This document shows positions 8,425 to 17,323 of a stretch of 64,000 bases of DNA, piece by piece; position 1 is the stretch's first letter; each line of letters starts with the position of its first letter. This DNA is from a bacterium (GTDB lineage Bacteria; Sysuimicrobiota; Sysuimicrobiia; Sysuimicrobiales; Segetimicrobiaceae). The position numbers were made by a program, and so were the translations under genes. The notes beneath the pieces are model-generated. The model searched no databases and was not told the DNA's origin. It saw only the letters and a program-made list of their open reading frames with translations. The stretch spans positions 34,596-98,595 of the forward strand of contig DATGJN010000116.1 of assembly GCA_035295165.1 (NCBI GenBank), given 5' to 3'.

Positions 8425-10128
8425 ATGACCACACAGACGCCTTCGGCTCTCGAGATCGCACGCAGCGCTCGGCTCAAGCCCATCGGTGAGATCGCAGAGA
8501 TGATGGGGCTCCGCCCGGAGTGGCTGGAGCCCTACGGACAGTACGCGGCCAAGATCAAGCTCGAGGCGATCGAACGCCTCTCCGACCGCCCGCGGGCGAA
8601 GTACGTGGTGGTGACGGGCATCACCCCGACCCCGCTCGGCGAGGGGAAGACGACGACCACGATCGGGCTCGGGCAGGCCTTCGCCCAGATCGGCAGACGC
8701 GCGACCATCGCGTTGCGACAAGCGTCGATGGGCCCGACGTTTGGCATCAAGGGCGGGGCCGCAGGCGGCGGGTACAGCCAGGTGGTGCCGTTCGAGACCG
8801 TCAACCTCCACCTGACGGGCGATTTCCACGCCGTCACAGCGGCGCACAATTTGCTTGCGGCGATGCTCGACAACCATCTGTTCCACGGCAATGCGCTCGG
8901 CATCGACCCCGCCAACATCACGTGGCGGCGCGTGCTCGACGTGAACGACCGGACGCTCCGCAACATCGTCGTCGGCCTCGGCGCCAAGGAGGATGGCATC
9001 CCCCGGCAGACCGGGTTCGACATCACCGCGGCGTCCGAGGTCATGGCGATCCTGGCCCTGGCGACGTCGCTGCGGGACCTGCGGCGGCGCCTGGGCCAGA
9101 CGGTGGTCGCATACACCCGGGGCGGCGAGCCGGTGACAGCGGAGCAACTGACGGCGGCGGGCGCGATGACGGTCATCATGCGGGAGGCGATCAAGCCAAA
9201 CCTGCTGCAAACGCTCGAGCAGACACCGGTGCTGGTGCACGCCGGGCCCTTCGGCAACATCGCCCACGGCAACTCGTCCATCATCGCGGACCTGATCGGC
9301 GTGCGATGCGGCGACTTCCTCATCACCGAGGCGGGGTTCGGGGCCGATATCGGGGCGGAGAAGTTCTTCAACATCAAGTGCCGCACCTCTGGGCTGCATC
9401 CCGACGCGGCGGTGATCGTGGCGACGGTGCGGTCGCTGAAGGCGCATTCCGGCCGCTACCGCATCGTGCCAGGCCGCCCCCTACCGCCCGATCTGCTCAA
9501 GGAGAACCCTGACGACGTCCACGTCGGCGGCGCCAATCTGCGGAAGCAGATCGAGAATGTGCGGCTCCACGGTGTCCGGCCGGTCGTCGCGATCAATGCT
9601 TTTCCGGCGGACTTCCCGACGGAACACGCGGTCATCCGCGAGATCGCCGAGGTCGCGGGGGCGACCGTCGCGGTGTGCACCCACTTCGCAGACGGCGGCC
9701 GGGGTGCGGTGGCGCTCGCCGAGCGGGTCCTCGAGGCGACGCGGACGCCGAGCGAGTTCCAGCTGCTCTACCCGGACGAGATGCCGCTGCGCACGAAGAT
9801 CGAGACGATCGCGACCAAGATCTACGGCGCCGCGGCCGTGTCGTTTTCGCCGCTCGCGACCCGCCAACTCGACAGCTACGAGCGCAACGGCTTCGGGCGG
9901 CTGCCCATCTGCGTCGCGAAGACCCACCTCTCGCTTTCGGCGGACCCGGCGCTCAAGGGCGCACCCACCGGCTGGACGCTGCCGGTCCGCGAGGTGCGCG
10001 CGTCGGTGGGCGCCGGCTTCATCTACCCGATCTGCGGCGACATGCGTACGATGCCCGGCCTCGCGTCCCATCCCGCGGCCGAGCGCATGGACGTCGACGA
10101 ACACGGCAACGTCGTGGGCCTGGAGTAA
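8425..10128 (+). CDS. fhs: Formate--tetrahydrofolate ligase
   Basis: 567 residues, close to the usual 550-560. The enzyme makes 10-formyl-THF from formate, THF and ATP in the cytoplasm. The ATP loop TPTPLGEGKTTTT is at about 67-79, followed by RQASMGPTFGIKGGAAGGGYSQV, GDFHAVTAAHNLLAA and TEAGFGADIGAEKFFNIKCR, all diagnostic of the family. The ATG at 8425 is preferred over the GTG one codon earlier because GGAG lies six bases before it. The divergent neighbour is 5-formyl-THF cyclo-ligase, which supports a C1-folate role. Confidence 0.97.
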   Translation: MTTQTPSALEIARSARLKPIGEIAEMMGLRPEWLEPYGQYAAKIKLEAIERLSDRPRAKYVVVTGITPTPLGEGKTTTTIGLGQAFAQIGRRATIALRQASMGPTFGIKGGAAGGGYSQVVPFETVNLHLTGDFHAVTAAHNLLAAMLDNHLFHGNALGIDPANITWRRVLDVNDRTLRNIVVGLGAKEDGIPRQTGFDITAASEVMAILALATSLRDLRRRLGQTVVAYTRGGEPVTAEQLTAAGAMTVIMREAIKPNLLQTLEQTPVLVHAGPFGNIAHGNSSIIADLIGVRCGDFLITEAGFGADIGAEKFFNIKCRTSGLHPDAAVIVATVRSLKAHSGRYRIVPGRPLPPDLLKENPDDVHVGGANLRKQIENVRLHGVRPVVAINAFPADFPTEHAVIREIAEVAGATVAVCTHFADGGRGAVALAERVLEATRTPSEFQLLYPDEMPLRTKIETIATKIYGAAAVSFSPLATRQLDSYERNGFGRLPICVAKTHLSLSADPALKGAPTGWTLPVREVRASVGAGFIYPICGDMRTMPGLASHPAAERMDVDEHGNVVGLE

Positions 10129-10430
10129 CGACGCCGCGCTCGCCCCACCCACACCGGCAGGCGCCGCGCCCCCATCCCGCGGGCACGTCGGGCCGCTCGC
10201 CGGACGCTGACGGGGCGCGGGTGCGACCTCACGTCGCGCCCCCTCGCTCGCAGATCAGTTGATCGGGCGCGGATACCATTTTGATGAATCTGCGCTGCGG
10301 CCCGCCCCCTTCATCACTTCTTCATGAGTTCTTCAACCACGGTTGCTAGGGTAAAGGTGAGACGGAGGCGACGCGGTGTCGCTCAACCGTCATCCGCGAC
10401 CGGGGGGACGAGCACGGGAGGGGGCGCACG
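10129..10430. other. Intergenic region before the Tyr-rich protein
   Basis: These 302 bases hold no gene I can support. The first half is GC-rich without a clear terminator hairpin for fhs. The second half contains the 11-bp repeat array and -10 element described separately, then a purine-rich ribosome binding site (GGGGGCGC.. before the ATG). Confidence 0.5.
10309..10352 (+). promoter_or_regulatory. Pho-box-like 11-bp direct repeats plus -10 element
   Basis: Three head-to-tail 11-base units lie at 10309-10319 (CTTCATCACTT), 10320-10330 (CTTCATGAGTT) and 10331-10341 (CTTCAACCACG). The first two match at 9 of 11 positions and all three share CTTCA. TTGCTAGGGT follows, with a TAGGGT -10 at 10347-10352. 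Direct repeats of 11 bp replacing a -35 are the hallmark of PhoB/PhoP sites; the spacing here is exact. That a PhoB/PhoP homologue binds is inference. The regulated gene would be 10431-11702. Confidence 0.5.
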
Positions 10431-11702
10431 ATGCGAAACGTCGTCGCACTGCTGTTGGGTCTGCTTGTACCGCTCCTCGGATTCGCCGGTGTCGGCCAGG
10501 CACAGTCCTCGATTCAGGTACAGGGGACGATAGAGGCGGTCGACTGCGACGCGCAGACGATCACGCTGAGCAACGGCGACACGTCGAACACCATCACGGT
10601 CGCACCGTACACGGCGATCCTGATCGACTCGTCGAGCGTGCCGCTGTGTGCGCTGCAGCAGTACATCGGGGCGCCCATCACCGTCTGGCTCGTCGCCAAT
10701 GGAAGCGACTTCGCGGCGACGCGCGTCGACGTGTCCGGTCAGGCGTACGCCACGCCGCCGTCCGCGCCGCCTGCCCCAATCGCGTACCAGCCGACGCCGT
10801 TGCCGATCGAGGGCGTCGTGCTGGGGACGATCGTCGTGGCGGGCCTGCTCTATCTCCTTGTCCACGGCCCGGATGGCGGCTACTACCGATACCCGTACTA
10901 TGGTTCCTACTACCACTACTACTACCGTCCGTACTACCGAGCCTACTACGGGTATTATCCGCCGTCGTGCCCCGAGATCGTGGTCCCCGCGCCGATCGTG
11001 GGCCTTGTGCTGGGCACGATCGTCGTCGGGACCCTTGTCTACCTCGTGAGCCGGGACAACGACGGTCATTTCTATCGGTATCCCTACTACGGCCCCTATC
11101 GTGCGCACTACTACCATCCGGCGTACCAACCCTACCGGGGCACCTACGGGAGCGCGCCCTTTAGCGCCCCGATACGGCAGGGCGATCCCCGTTGGGACGG
11201 CCCCTCTCACGTGAGCGGCCAGATCGCCGGGCCCGCGGTCCACGGGCGGAACGATCTGCGGTCCACGGGCCAGCAGTCGCCGAGGACCTTCCAGTCCCAG
11301 CCGGTCAACCAAGCCACACCTACGTTCCGCGGCCCGGCTAACCAGCCGCAACCGGCGTTCCGCGGCCAGAACCATCCGCGGCCCACGATCCAGCAGTCGC
11401 CGAGGACTTTCCAGTCCCAGCCGGTCAACCAGGGCGCACCCACGTTCCGCGGCCCGGCCAACCAACCACAGCCGGCGTTCCGCGGGCAGAACGATCCGCG
11501 ACCCACGATCCAGCAGCCGCCGAGGACCTTCCAGTCCCAACCGGTCACCCGGTATATTCCCGGAAACAACGGTCCGGCGCAACCGCGGTACGCCAATCCC
11601 AACTCCGGGAGATTCTCGGGAGGCCAGCAGAACCGCGGGCGCGGATCGAACTGCGGCGGAGGGTCGCAGAATCAGTCCTGCCAGAACGGGCGGACCAGGT
11701 AA
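10431..11702 (+). CDS. Secreted Tyr-rich protein with duplicated hydrophobic module and C-terminal repeats
   Basis: 423 residues. A signal peptide (1-24, ending GQA-Q) is followed by a beta-rich domain (about 28-105, resembling DUF5666-type small domains). Two copies of a module follow: a hydrophobic stretch (VVLGTIVVAGLLYLL near 129-143; LVLGTIVVGTLVYLV near 192-206), then DGxxYRYPYYG and a Tyr-rich tail. From 284 on there are near-identical 40-residue repeats (284-323, 324-363, partial 364-374) rich in Gln, Pro, Arg and Phe (PRTFQSQPV, FRGPANQPQPAFRGQN). A short Gly/Asn/Cys tail ends it. Probably an exported, membrane-tethered, partly disordered surface protein. The upstream repeats suggest phosphate-type control. 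No family recognised. Confidence 0.6.
   Translation: MRNVVALLLGLLVPLLGFAGVGQAQSSIQVQGTIEAVDCDAQTITLSNGDTSNTITVAPYTAILIDSSSVPLCALQQYIGAPITVWLVANGSDFAATRVDVSGQAYATPPSAPPAPIAYQPTPLPIEGVVLGTIVVAGLLYLLVHGPDGGYYRYPYYGSYYHYYYRPYYRAYYGYYPPSCPEIVVPAPIVGLVLGTIVVGTLVYLVSRDNDGHFYRYPYYGPYRAHYYHPAYQPYRGTYGSAPFSAPIRQGDPRWDGPSHVSGQIAGPAVHGRNDLRSTGQQSPRTFQSQPVNQATPTFRGPANQPQPAFRGQNHPRPTIQQSPRTFQSQPVNQGAPTFRGPANQPQPAFRGQNDPRPTIQQPPRTFQSQPVTRYIPGNNGPAQPRYANPNSGRFSGGQQNRGRGSNCGGGSQNQSCQNGRTR
11279..11530 (+). repeat. 120-bp tandem repeats inside the Tyr-rich gene
   Basis: The block beginning CCGAGGAC.TTCCAGTCCCA recurs at 11279, 11399 and 11519, exactly 120 bases apart. That gives two full units and a partial third. 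The copies differ by only a few bases, implying recent duplication; they encode the 40-residue repeats. Confidence 0.85.
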
Positions 11703-11719
11703 CGACTCCGACGACGCTC

Positions 11720-11755
11720 GAGGCGCTCCCGAGACCGTGGTTGCGGGAGCGCCTC
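11720..11755. terminator. Bidirectional terminator hairpin between convergent genes
   Basis: A perfect 12-bp stem, GAGGCGCTCCCG (11720-11731) with CGGGAGCGCCTC (11744-11755), has a 12-base loop and lies between the stops of the Tyr-rich gene (+) and the amidohydrolase (-). Only a weak T-rich run follows. Confidence 0.7.
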
Positions 11756-11772
11756 TCGAGTGTTTCGCGGTG

Positions 11773-13008
11773 CTACGACGCCAGCTGATTCTTGTAGAAC
11801 GTTCCGGTCTTCATGATCATCTGAAGATGGGCGCCTTGGTCGAGGAGCACGCGGAGGTCCGATAGTGGATCCCCATCCACGACGAGCAGATCCGCGATCG
11901 CGCCGGGCGCCACGATCCCGAGGCGCCCTTCCATGCGCAGTACTTCGGCCGCGACCGTCGTCGCGCTCCTGAGCACCTCGAACGGAGACAGCACCCGGCT
12001 TCGGATCGTGAACTCAGAGGATTGGTGCCGGTGCATTTCGCCAAGCAGATCGGTCCCATACGCCATCTTGACGCCCGCGCGGCGGAAGATCTCGAGCGAG
12101 CGAAGCCCCGATTCGCGGACGTCCGCGATTTTGGCCACACTGTCGGGCGGGAGCCCGAGCGACGCGCCCTCGTCGGCCAGCGCCTCGTACGTGACGAGCG
12201 TCGGCACGGCGTACGCGCCCCGCTCGGCCATCAGCTTCGCCGTCGCGTCGTCCACGAGGTTGCCATGCTCGATCGTGCGGATCCCGCACTCGACGGCCCG
12301 GCGCATTGCCTTGGCGGTGTACGCGTGCGCCATCACGTATGTCTGGGCGGCCTCCGCCTCCTCGACGACCGCGGTGAGCTCGCCGCGAGAATACTGCGTG
12401 TTCGCGATCGGGTCGGTCGGGGACGCCACCCCGCCGGACGCCATCACCTTCACCTGGTGCGCCCCGGCGCGCAACTCTTCGCGCGCCGCCAAGCGTACGG
12501 CCTCCACGCCGTCGGCGATTCGGTTGAGCCCTCCGGGCCGGCCGCGCGGGTGCACCGGAGCGTCGTCGAACCGACTTCGGGAATCCCCGTGCCCCCCCGT
12601 CTGGCTGAGCGCCTTCCCAGGCACAAACAGCCGCGGTCCCACGGCGAACCCCTGCTCGATTGCCTGGGCCAGGCCATAGTCGGCCCCGCCGGCATCCCGC
12701 ACGGTCGTGAACCCGCGCTCGAGCATGCCGCGCAGGATCGGAAGCGCACGGAGCGTCATCAGTGATTCGGACAGCACGACACTGAGGTTCACGAGCGATG
12801 CGATCACGTGGACGTGACAGTCGATCAGCCCGGGCATCAGTGTCCGGCCCCGCAGATCCAGCACGTCGGCGGACGCGGCGGTGATGGGACGGTCGGACAC
12901 TTCCCGAATCGTGCCGCCCTCGACGAGAACGTGATGACGTTCACGCCGATCCGGGCTCGTCCCGTCGACGATCGTAGCGTTGCGGAACAGGATCAACCGT
13001 GTGGTCAC
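11773..13008 (-). CDS. Metal-dependent amidohydrolase, second copy
   Basis: 411 residues, amidohydrolase superfamily, paralogous in layout to 5364-6545. The start is the GTG at 13008, placed after a strong GGGAGGAG. H65-x-H67 occurs in GLIDCHVHV, then VMASGGVASPTDP with AHQVKVM before it (candidate metal-bridging Lys), VMAHAYTAKA, IEHGNL, and the final Asp in YGTDLLGE. The end ADLLVVDGDPLSDLRVL is typical of prolidase- and imidazolonepropionase-like cytoplasmic hydrolases. Substrate unknown. It converges on the Tyr-rich gene and is divergent from the epimerase gene. Confidence 0.82.
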   Translation of the reverse strand: MTTRLILFRNATIVDGTSPDRRERHHVLVEGGTIREVSDRPITAASADVLDLRGRTLMPGLIDCHVHVIASLVNLSVVLSESLMTLRALPILRGMLERGFTTVRDAGGADYGLAQAIEQGFAVGPRLFVPGKALSQTGGHGDSRSRFDDAPVHPRGRPGGLNRIADGVEAVRLAAREELRAGAHQVKVMASGGVASPTDPIANTQYSRGELTAVVEEAEAAQTYVMAHAYTAKAMRRAVECGIRTIEHGNLVDDATAKLMAERGAYAVPTLVTYEALADEGASLGLPPDSVAKIADVRESGLRSLEIFRRAGVKMAYGTDLLGEMHRHQSSEFTIRSRVLSPFEVLRSATTVAAEVLRMEGRLGIVAPGAIADLLVVDGDPLSDLRVLLDQGAHLQMIMKTGTFYKNQLAS

Positions 13009-13216
13009 GACTCCTCCCACCCTCCGCGTCGAGTTGCCGCACCCGCCGCGCATGGCGAACGCGAGTGCCGCACCACGGTACAGTTTCGACGCGTCGTCGC
13101 GCGCTTCATCCCCGCCCCGCTGCACGCGGCCGACGCGGTGATTGAGAGGGAATCACGTGACGGATCCGAACCTGTAACGTGGCCACGCCGTTCCTCACCT
13201 CACAGGGAGCACCGCC

Positions 13217-14074
13217 ATGGCGAAGCGCCGCGTCGTCTTGACCGGAGCGTGCGGATACATCGCCCAGCGCATGTTCGCCGAGATCAGCGCGCGATGGGAT
13301 GTCCTCCCGATCGACGTGCGCAGCACGAGCCGTCACGACACACCCGTGCCGGGGGTGGTCCTCGCGAATCTGACCGACCCAAACCGCGACGCGTACCGCC
13401 AGCACTTCCGCGGCGTGGACGCCGTGATCCACTGCGCGTTCGTGCGGCCCTCGGAGCCCGCCGGCTGGAACGACAACACCGAGGGAAAGTTTTGGGCCGA
13501 GCATCAAAACCTGGCCCTCGCATACAACGTCTACCGGACGGCGCTCGAGGAGGGCGTCCGCCGCGTGGTCGTCGCGAGCTCAAACCACGCGACCGATTAC
13601 TACGAGCGCTTGGTCTGGGCGGACAAGCTGGACATGATCACGCCCGACATGCCGCCGCGATCGGATAACTGGTACGGCTGGTCCAAAGCGTCGTACGAAC
13701 TGCTGGGTTTCGTCTTTGCCGCAGGGCATGTGGGAGGACGCGCGCTGGAGGTCGTGCAGTGGCGGATCGGCGGACCTCGGGACGACGACGTGCTGCACGT
13801 CCGACCGGGAGACATCAAAAGGATGCACCGTGCCCTGGGAGCGTACTTGTCCCGCCGCGACCAAGTGCAGCAGGTGATTCGGATGGTCGAGGCCGAGAAC
13901 ATCGCGGATGCGAACGGCGTCCCGTTCCTGATCGTCTACGGCATCAGCGGCAACACCCACCGATTCTGGAGCCTCGCCAACGCCCGCGCCGCGCTCGGGT
14001 ACCGACCCGAGGACGACAGCCAGGTCCAGTTCGCCGACACGATTGCCGCGATCGTCCGCGGCGTCGACGAGTAA
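13217..14074 (+). CDS. NAD-dependent epimerase/dehydratase (extended SDR)
   Basis: 285 residues. The Rossmann dinucleotide loop TGACGYIA (9-16) is at the very N-terminus. Asp33 after the second strand suggests NAD rather than NADP. The catalytic set is S122 and Y153-xxx-K157 (WYGWSKASYE). VIHCAFVRPSE matches the substrate loop of uronate-dehydrogenase-like and sugar epimerase SDRs. The ATG follows GGGAG by eight bases. A sugar-acid dehydrogenase or nucleotide-sugar epimerase are the main options. It stands alone on the plus strand, with pyrD converging 38 bases after its stop. Confidence 0.8.
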   Translation: MAKRRVVLTGACGYIAQRMFAEISARWDVLPIDVRSTSRHDTPVPGVVLANLTDPNRDAYRQHFRGVDAVIHCAFVRPSEPAGWNDNTEGKFWAEHQNLALAYNVYRTALEEGVRRVVVASSNHATDYYERLVWADKLDMITPDMPPRSDNWYGWSKASYELLGFVFAAGHVGGRALEVVQWRIGGPRDDDVLHVRPGDIKRMHRALGAYLSRRDQVQQVIRMVEAENIADANGVPFLIVYGISGNTHRFWSLANARAALGYRPEDDSQVQFADTIAAIVRGVDE

Positions 14075-14112
14075 CGTCAGACGGACGCGCGGCGGCCACC
14101 GGGGGGGCGGGC

Positions 14113-15180
14113 CTACCCGTTCTCGACGCCGACGGCGTCGCGAAGCGTCCCCAGGCCGTCGCGCTCAAGCAGCCGCACGAGTCCCCGAGTGACCCGATGC
14201 GGCCACCCCGGGCCGCCGTACACAAAGCCGGTGTAGCCCTCCACGAGCGCCGCGCCCGCCTTGATCTTCTCGTATGCGTCCTCGGCGGTCATGATCCCTC
14301 CGACGCCGATGATCGGCACCCGGCCGCCGGTGGCGCGAAAGAGCACGCGGACCGCGTCGGTCGCGAGACGCCGTACCGGCGCGCCGCTGAGGCCGCCGGA
14401 CTCGCGTCCACGCGGGCTGTGTAGCCCGTCGCGACGCACCGTGGTGTTCGTCGCCACCAGCCCGTGGGCGCGTCCGCGAATCGCATCCGCGATCGCCTCC
14501 AGCTCGTCCGGGGCCATGTCGGGCGCCACCTTCACGAACAGCGGCTTCTCCCCGAGGCTGCGGTTGCGGGCGGCGAGCGCTTCAAGAAGGGGCACCGCGG
14601 CGTCCCGCGTCTGCAGCGCCCGCAGCCCCGGCGTGTTCGGCGAGGAGAGGTTGACGACGATGAAATCCGCGTGCGCATGCAGGCGGTCCAACGCGCCCAC
14701 GTAGTCGTCCGCCGCCTGCTCGAGCGGCGTCGTCTTGTTCTTGCCGATGTTGACCGCGAGCGGGATCGGGTACGCGCCCGTGCGACGCGCCCGCGCGATG
14801 CGCTCCGCCACGACCCCGGCCCCCGGGGAGTTGAATCCGAGACGGTTGATCAGCGCGTCATCCTCCGGCAGCCGGAAGACCCGGGGCCGCGGGTTGCCCG
14901 GTTGAGGGCGAGGCGTGACGGTCCCCACCTCGACGAACCCGAACCCGAGCCTGGGCCACGCCCACAGCGCGCGGCCGGCCTTGTCGCAGCCCGCGGCGAG
15001 GCCCACCGGGGATGCGAACCGCAGCCCGCACACCTCGACCGCGAGCCGCGGGTCCACGGCCGGCGGCGCGGCGGTACGGGCCCACACCCACCCCGCAAGG
15101 CTCAGCGAGGCCAGCGCGAGATCGTGGCTGCGCTCGGGATCCATGCGAAAGAGCAGGGGCTTCACGAGCCGGTTGTACAT
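14113..15180 (-). CDS. pyrD: Dihydroorotate dehydrogenase (quinone), class 2
   Basis: 355 residues. The N-terminal amphipathic segment MYNRLVKPLLFRMDPERSH is the membrane and quinone-tunnel extension of class 2 enzymes. Flavin-barrel signatures follow: FASPVGLAAGCDKAG, VGTVTPRPQPGNPRPRVFRLPED, NRLGFNSPG (catalytic Ser base region), VNLSSPNTPGLRALQ, the KVAPDM lysine, LVATNTTV, GLSGAPVR and IIGVGGI. It oxidises dihydroorotate to orotate with quinone as acceptor. The ATG at 15180 is used; the longer frame lacks family similarity. The cyclic amidohydrolase two genes upstream could be its pyrimidine partner. Confidence 0.95.
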   Translation of the reverse strand: MYNRLVKPLLFRMDPERSHDLALASLSLAGWVWARTAAPPAVDPRLAVEVCGLRFASPVGLAAGCDKAGRALWAWPRLGFGFVEVGTVTPRPQPGNPRPRVFRLPEDDALINRLGFNSPGAGVVAERIARARRTGAYPIPLAVNIGKNKTTPLEQAADDYVGALDRLHAHADFIVVNLSSPNTPGLRALQTRDAAVPLLEALAARNRSLGEKPLFVKVAPDMAPDELEAIADAIRGRAHGLVATNTTVRRDGLHSPRGRESGGLSGAPVRRLATDAVRVLFRATGGRVPIIGVGGIMTAEDAYEKIKAGAALVEGYTGFVYGGPGWPHRVTRGLVRLLERDGLGTLRDAVGVENG

Positions 15181-15265
15181 CACCGATCGGGCGCCGGCGA
15201 CTCCACTGCTCGCGCGACGCCGCGCGGAGGCCGGGAACCCGGCGCGACCACGCCGCCGCGCCGGC

Positions 15266-15718
15266 CTAGCCGGCGCCCTCCAGCTCGCGCTGCATCGTCT
15301 CGGCAAACTTCGTCATGATCCCGTCGGCCCGCTGCTGAATCATCCCGTGCCCAAGCGTCGCGAGTTTCCCCGACAGGCTCGTGTCGGACACAATAACGAG
15401 CCGCGAGCCGGATCCCACCCCCTCCAGGTGCAAGTCCAGCATCACCCGGAGCGAGGTACCCATCGCGGCGTCGCGGCCGACCGCTTCTGCCTTCAGGCGG
15501 CGCGACTCTTCCGCCTCCACGACGCGGATCTCGAGGGGAAACTGCACCTTGAACGGGCCGACCCGCTCCGCGACGACGGCCTCGTACCGCTCGTGCGGCA
15601 CGACCGTGCGCACGTCTCGGCACCCGGGCAAGCAACGGGCGACCCGTTCGACGTCCCACAGAAAGGCCCAGACTTTGTCGGGGGCGACCGGTACCGAAAT
15701 CTCCTTCTCAAGCTTCAT
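15266..15718 (-). CDS. CoxG / SRPBCC-fold carbon monoxide dehydrogenase subunit G-like protein
   Basis: 150 residues, standard CoxG length. MKLEKEISVPVAPDKVWAFL, the LPGCRDVRTVV loop and the KVQFPLEIRVVEAEE strand are typical; the end LATLGHGMIQQRADGIMTKFAETMQREL is the long helix that often acts as a membrane anchor. CoxG proteins accompany molybdenum hydroxylases. Here none is adjacent, the neighbours being pyrD and a cyclic amidohydrolase. A lipid- or quinone-carrying role is possible; the job here is unknown. Confidence 0.82.
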   Translation of the reverse strand: MKLEKEISVPVAPDKVWAFLWDVERVARCLPGCRDVRTVVPHERYEAVVAERVGPFKVQFPLEIRVVEAEESRRLKAEAVGRDAAMGTSLRVMLDLHLEGVGSGSRLVIVSDTSLSGKLATLGHGMIQQRADGIMTKFAETMQRELEGAG

Positions 15719-15835
15719 CGTCGGGCACCCCCCACTGCGGATCGCGCGCCGCGCACCCCATGCGCCCTCGGAGCCCCGGCCAATCGCCGTTCGGAGACCG
15801 CGGGCACGCCACCGCGCGTCGTGATCGGCCGCGCG

Positions 15836-17197
15836 CTAAGCGACGGGCCGTTGCAGCTCGCCGATCGGCCGGCCAGAGACTCGTCCGCGCTCCATGACGA
15901 CATGCCCGCGTACGATAGTGTACACGGGCATGCCGGTGACGCGGAATCCGTGGAACGGCGTCACCTTGCTCTTGCTGTGCAGCGTCTCCTGATCGATCGT
16001 ACCTTCGCGGCGCAGATCCACGATCGTCACATCGCCGTCGGCCCCGCGACCGAGATGTCCCTTGCGCGGCCAGAGGCCCCACGCGCGGGCGGCACCCTCG
16101 GCCTGGACCTTGACGTAGTGGTTGAGACTCAACAGGCCGGCGCTGACCTGCGTGAGCATGAGGGGCACGGCGGTCTCGACGCCGGGCCATCCCGCCATCG
16201 CCTTCCAAATGTCTCCCATGGGGGCATCGGCCAGTTTCTCCTCCCGGGTGTGCGGGGAGTGATCGGTCCCCAAGACCTCGATCGTGCCGTCGAGCAGACC
16301 TCGCCAGAGCGCGTCCGCGTGTTCCCTGGACCGAACCGGCGGGCTGATCTTCATCAGCGAGCCGAGTTGCCTCCGCACCATGTCCTCCCCTTCCAGCAGA
16401 AGGTAGTGCGGACCGGTCTCCGCCATCACGTCCACTCCGCTCGCTTTTCCCCGGCGGACGAGCTCGACGCCTTCCGCGGAGCTCATATGGTAGATCATCA
16501 GCTTGCTCTCCGCTTCGCGCGCGAACAGAATCGCGCGCGAGATCGCCTCGGCCTCCGCGACAGCGGGGCGGGACTCGAGATGGGCCAGGGGGTCCCGGCG
16601 TCCCTGGTTCTGCAGTTTCTTGCGCAGGTAGAGGATGATGCCGTTGTCCTCGGCATGCACGCCGCAGCGAAGGCCGGTCTGCGCCATGATCCGCCACGCA
16701 TCGATGATCTCGCCGTCCTCGGGCGCCGGGATGTTGCCCACGGTCTCCCCGAGGAAGATCTTGTACCCGACGACCCCGGCGTCGGCCAGCGGCAGAATCT
16801 GATCGCTGTTCCCCGAGATCAGCACGGCGTAGAATCCGTAGTCCACGTAGGCTCCGCCGCGGACGTGCTGGGCCTTCGCGTGAAACGCCTCGACCGTGGC
16901 CGTTGGCGGAACGACGTTCGGCATATCGATGACCGTCGTGATGCCGCCGGCCGCCGCCGCCCGCGAGCCCGTCTCGAAGTCCTCCTTGTAGCCGAGGCCC
17001 GGCACTCGGAAGTGCACGTGAGGATCGATGAGCCCGGGAAGTACGTGCAGGCCGGTGGCGTCGATGACGCGCTCGGCCGGCGGCAAGTCGTCCCGGGTCT
17101 GGATCTCGAGGACCTTGCCATCGTCGATGAGGACGTGCCCGCGGTGGCTCGCGGCCGGGCTGACGATCGTGCCGTTTTTGACGATCAGGTCAAGCAT
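15836..17197 (-). CDS. Dihydroorotase/allantoinase-type cyclic amidohydrolase
   Basis: 453 residues. H60-x-H62 (LIDPHVHFR), the carboxylated lysine K146 (VVGYKIFLG), further metal His in GVHAEDN and IYHMSSAE, and the catalytic Asp in GTDHSPHT form the binuclear zinc site. The GYKEDFETGS helix and the TPFHGFRVTG C-terminal strand resemble allantoinase and dihydroorotase I. Ring opening of dihydroorotate, allantoin or a hydantoin are all possible. It lies upstream of coxG and pyrD, which favours pyrimidines, but also in a run of catabolic genes, which favours an amide substrate. Confidence 0.85.
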   Translation of the reverse strand: MLDLIVKNGTIVSPAASHRGHVLIDDGKVLEIQTRDDLPPAERVIDATGLHVLPGLIDPHVHFRVPGLGYKEDFETGSRAAAAGGITTVIDMPNVVPPTATVEAFHAKAQHVRGGAYVDYGFYAVLISGNSDQILPLADAGVVGYKIFLGETVGNIPAPEDGEIIDAWRIMAQTGLRCGVHAEDNGIILYLRKKLQNQGRRDPLAHLESRPAVAEAEAISRAILFAREAESKLMIYHMSSAEGVELVRRGKASGVDVMAETGPHYLLLEGEDMVRRQLGSLMKISPPVRSREHADALWRGLLDGTIEVLGTDHSPHTREEKLADAPMGDIWKAMAGWPGVETAVPLMLTQVSAGLLSLNHYVKVQAEGAARAWGLWPRKGHLGRGADGDVTIVDLRREGTIDQETLHSKSKVTPFHGFRVTGMPVYTIVRGHVVMERGRVSGRPIGELQRPVA

Positions 17198-17323
17198 CGT
17201 GTGCGCGCCCTGCGCCCGTCACGCTCGGCGGCGGCGACATCCGGCGGCCACGACCGCGTGGCCGGCGCACGGAAACGATCACAGAACCGCTCGGCGGTGG
17301 CCTCCCGGGGATCGTTCGAGGCG

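Noticed and set aside
11279..11530. CRISPR-like spaced repeats
   Set aside because: The repeat is a directly tandem 120-bp coding unit without unique spacers, in frame in a secreted protein gene.
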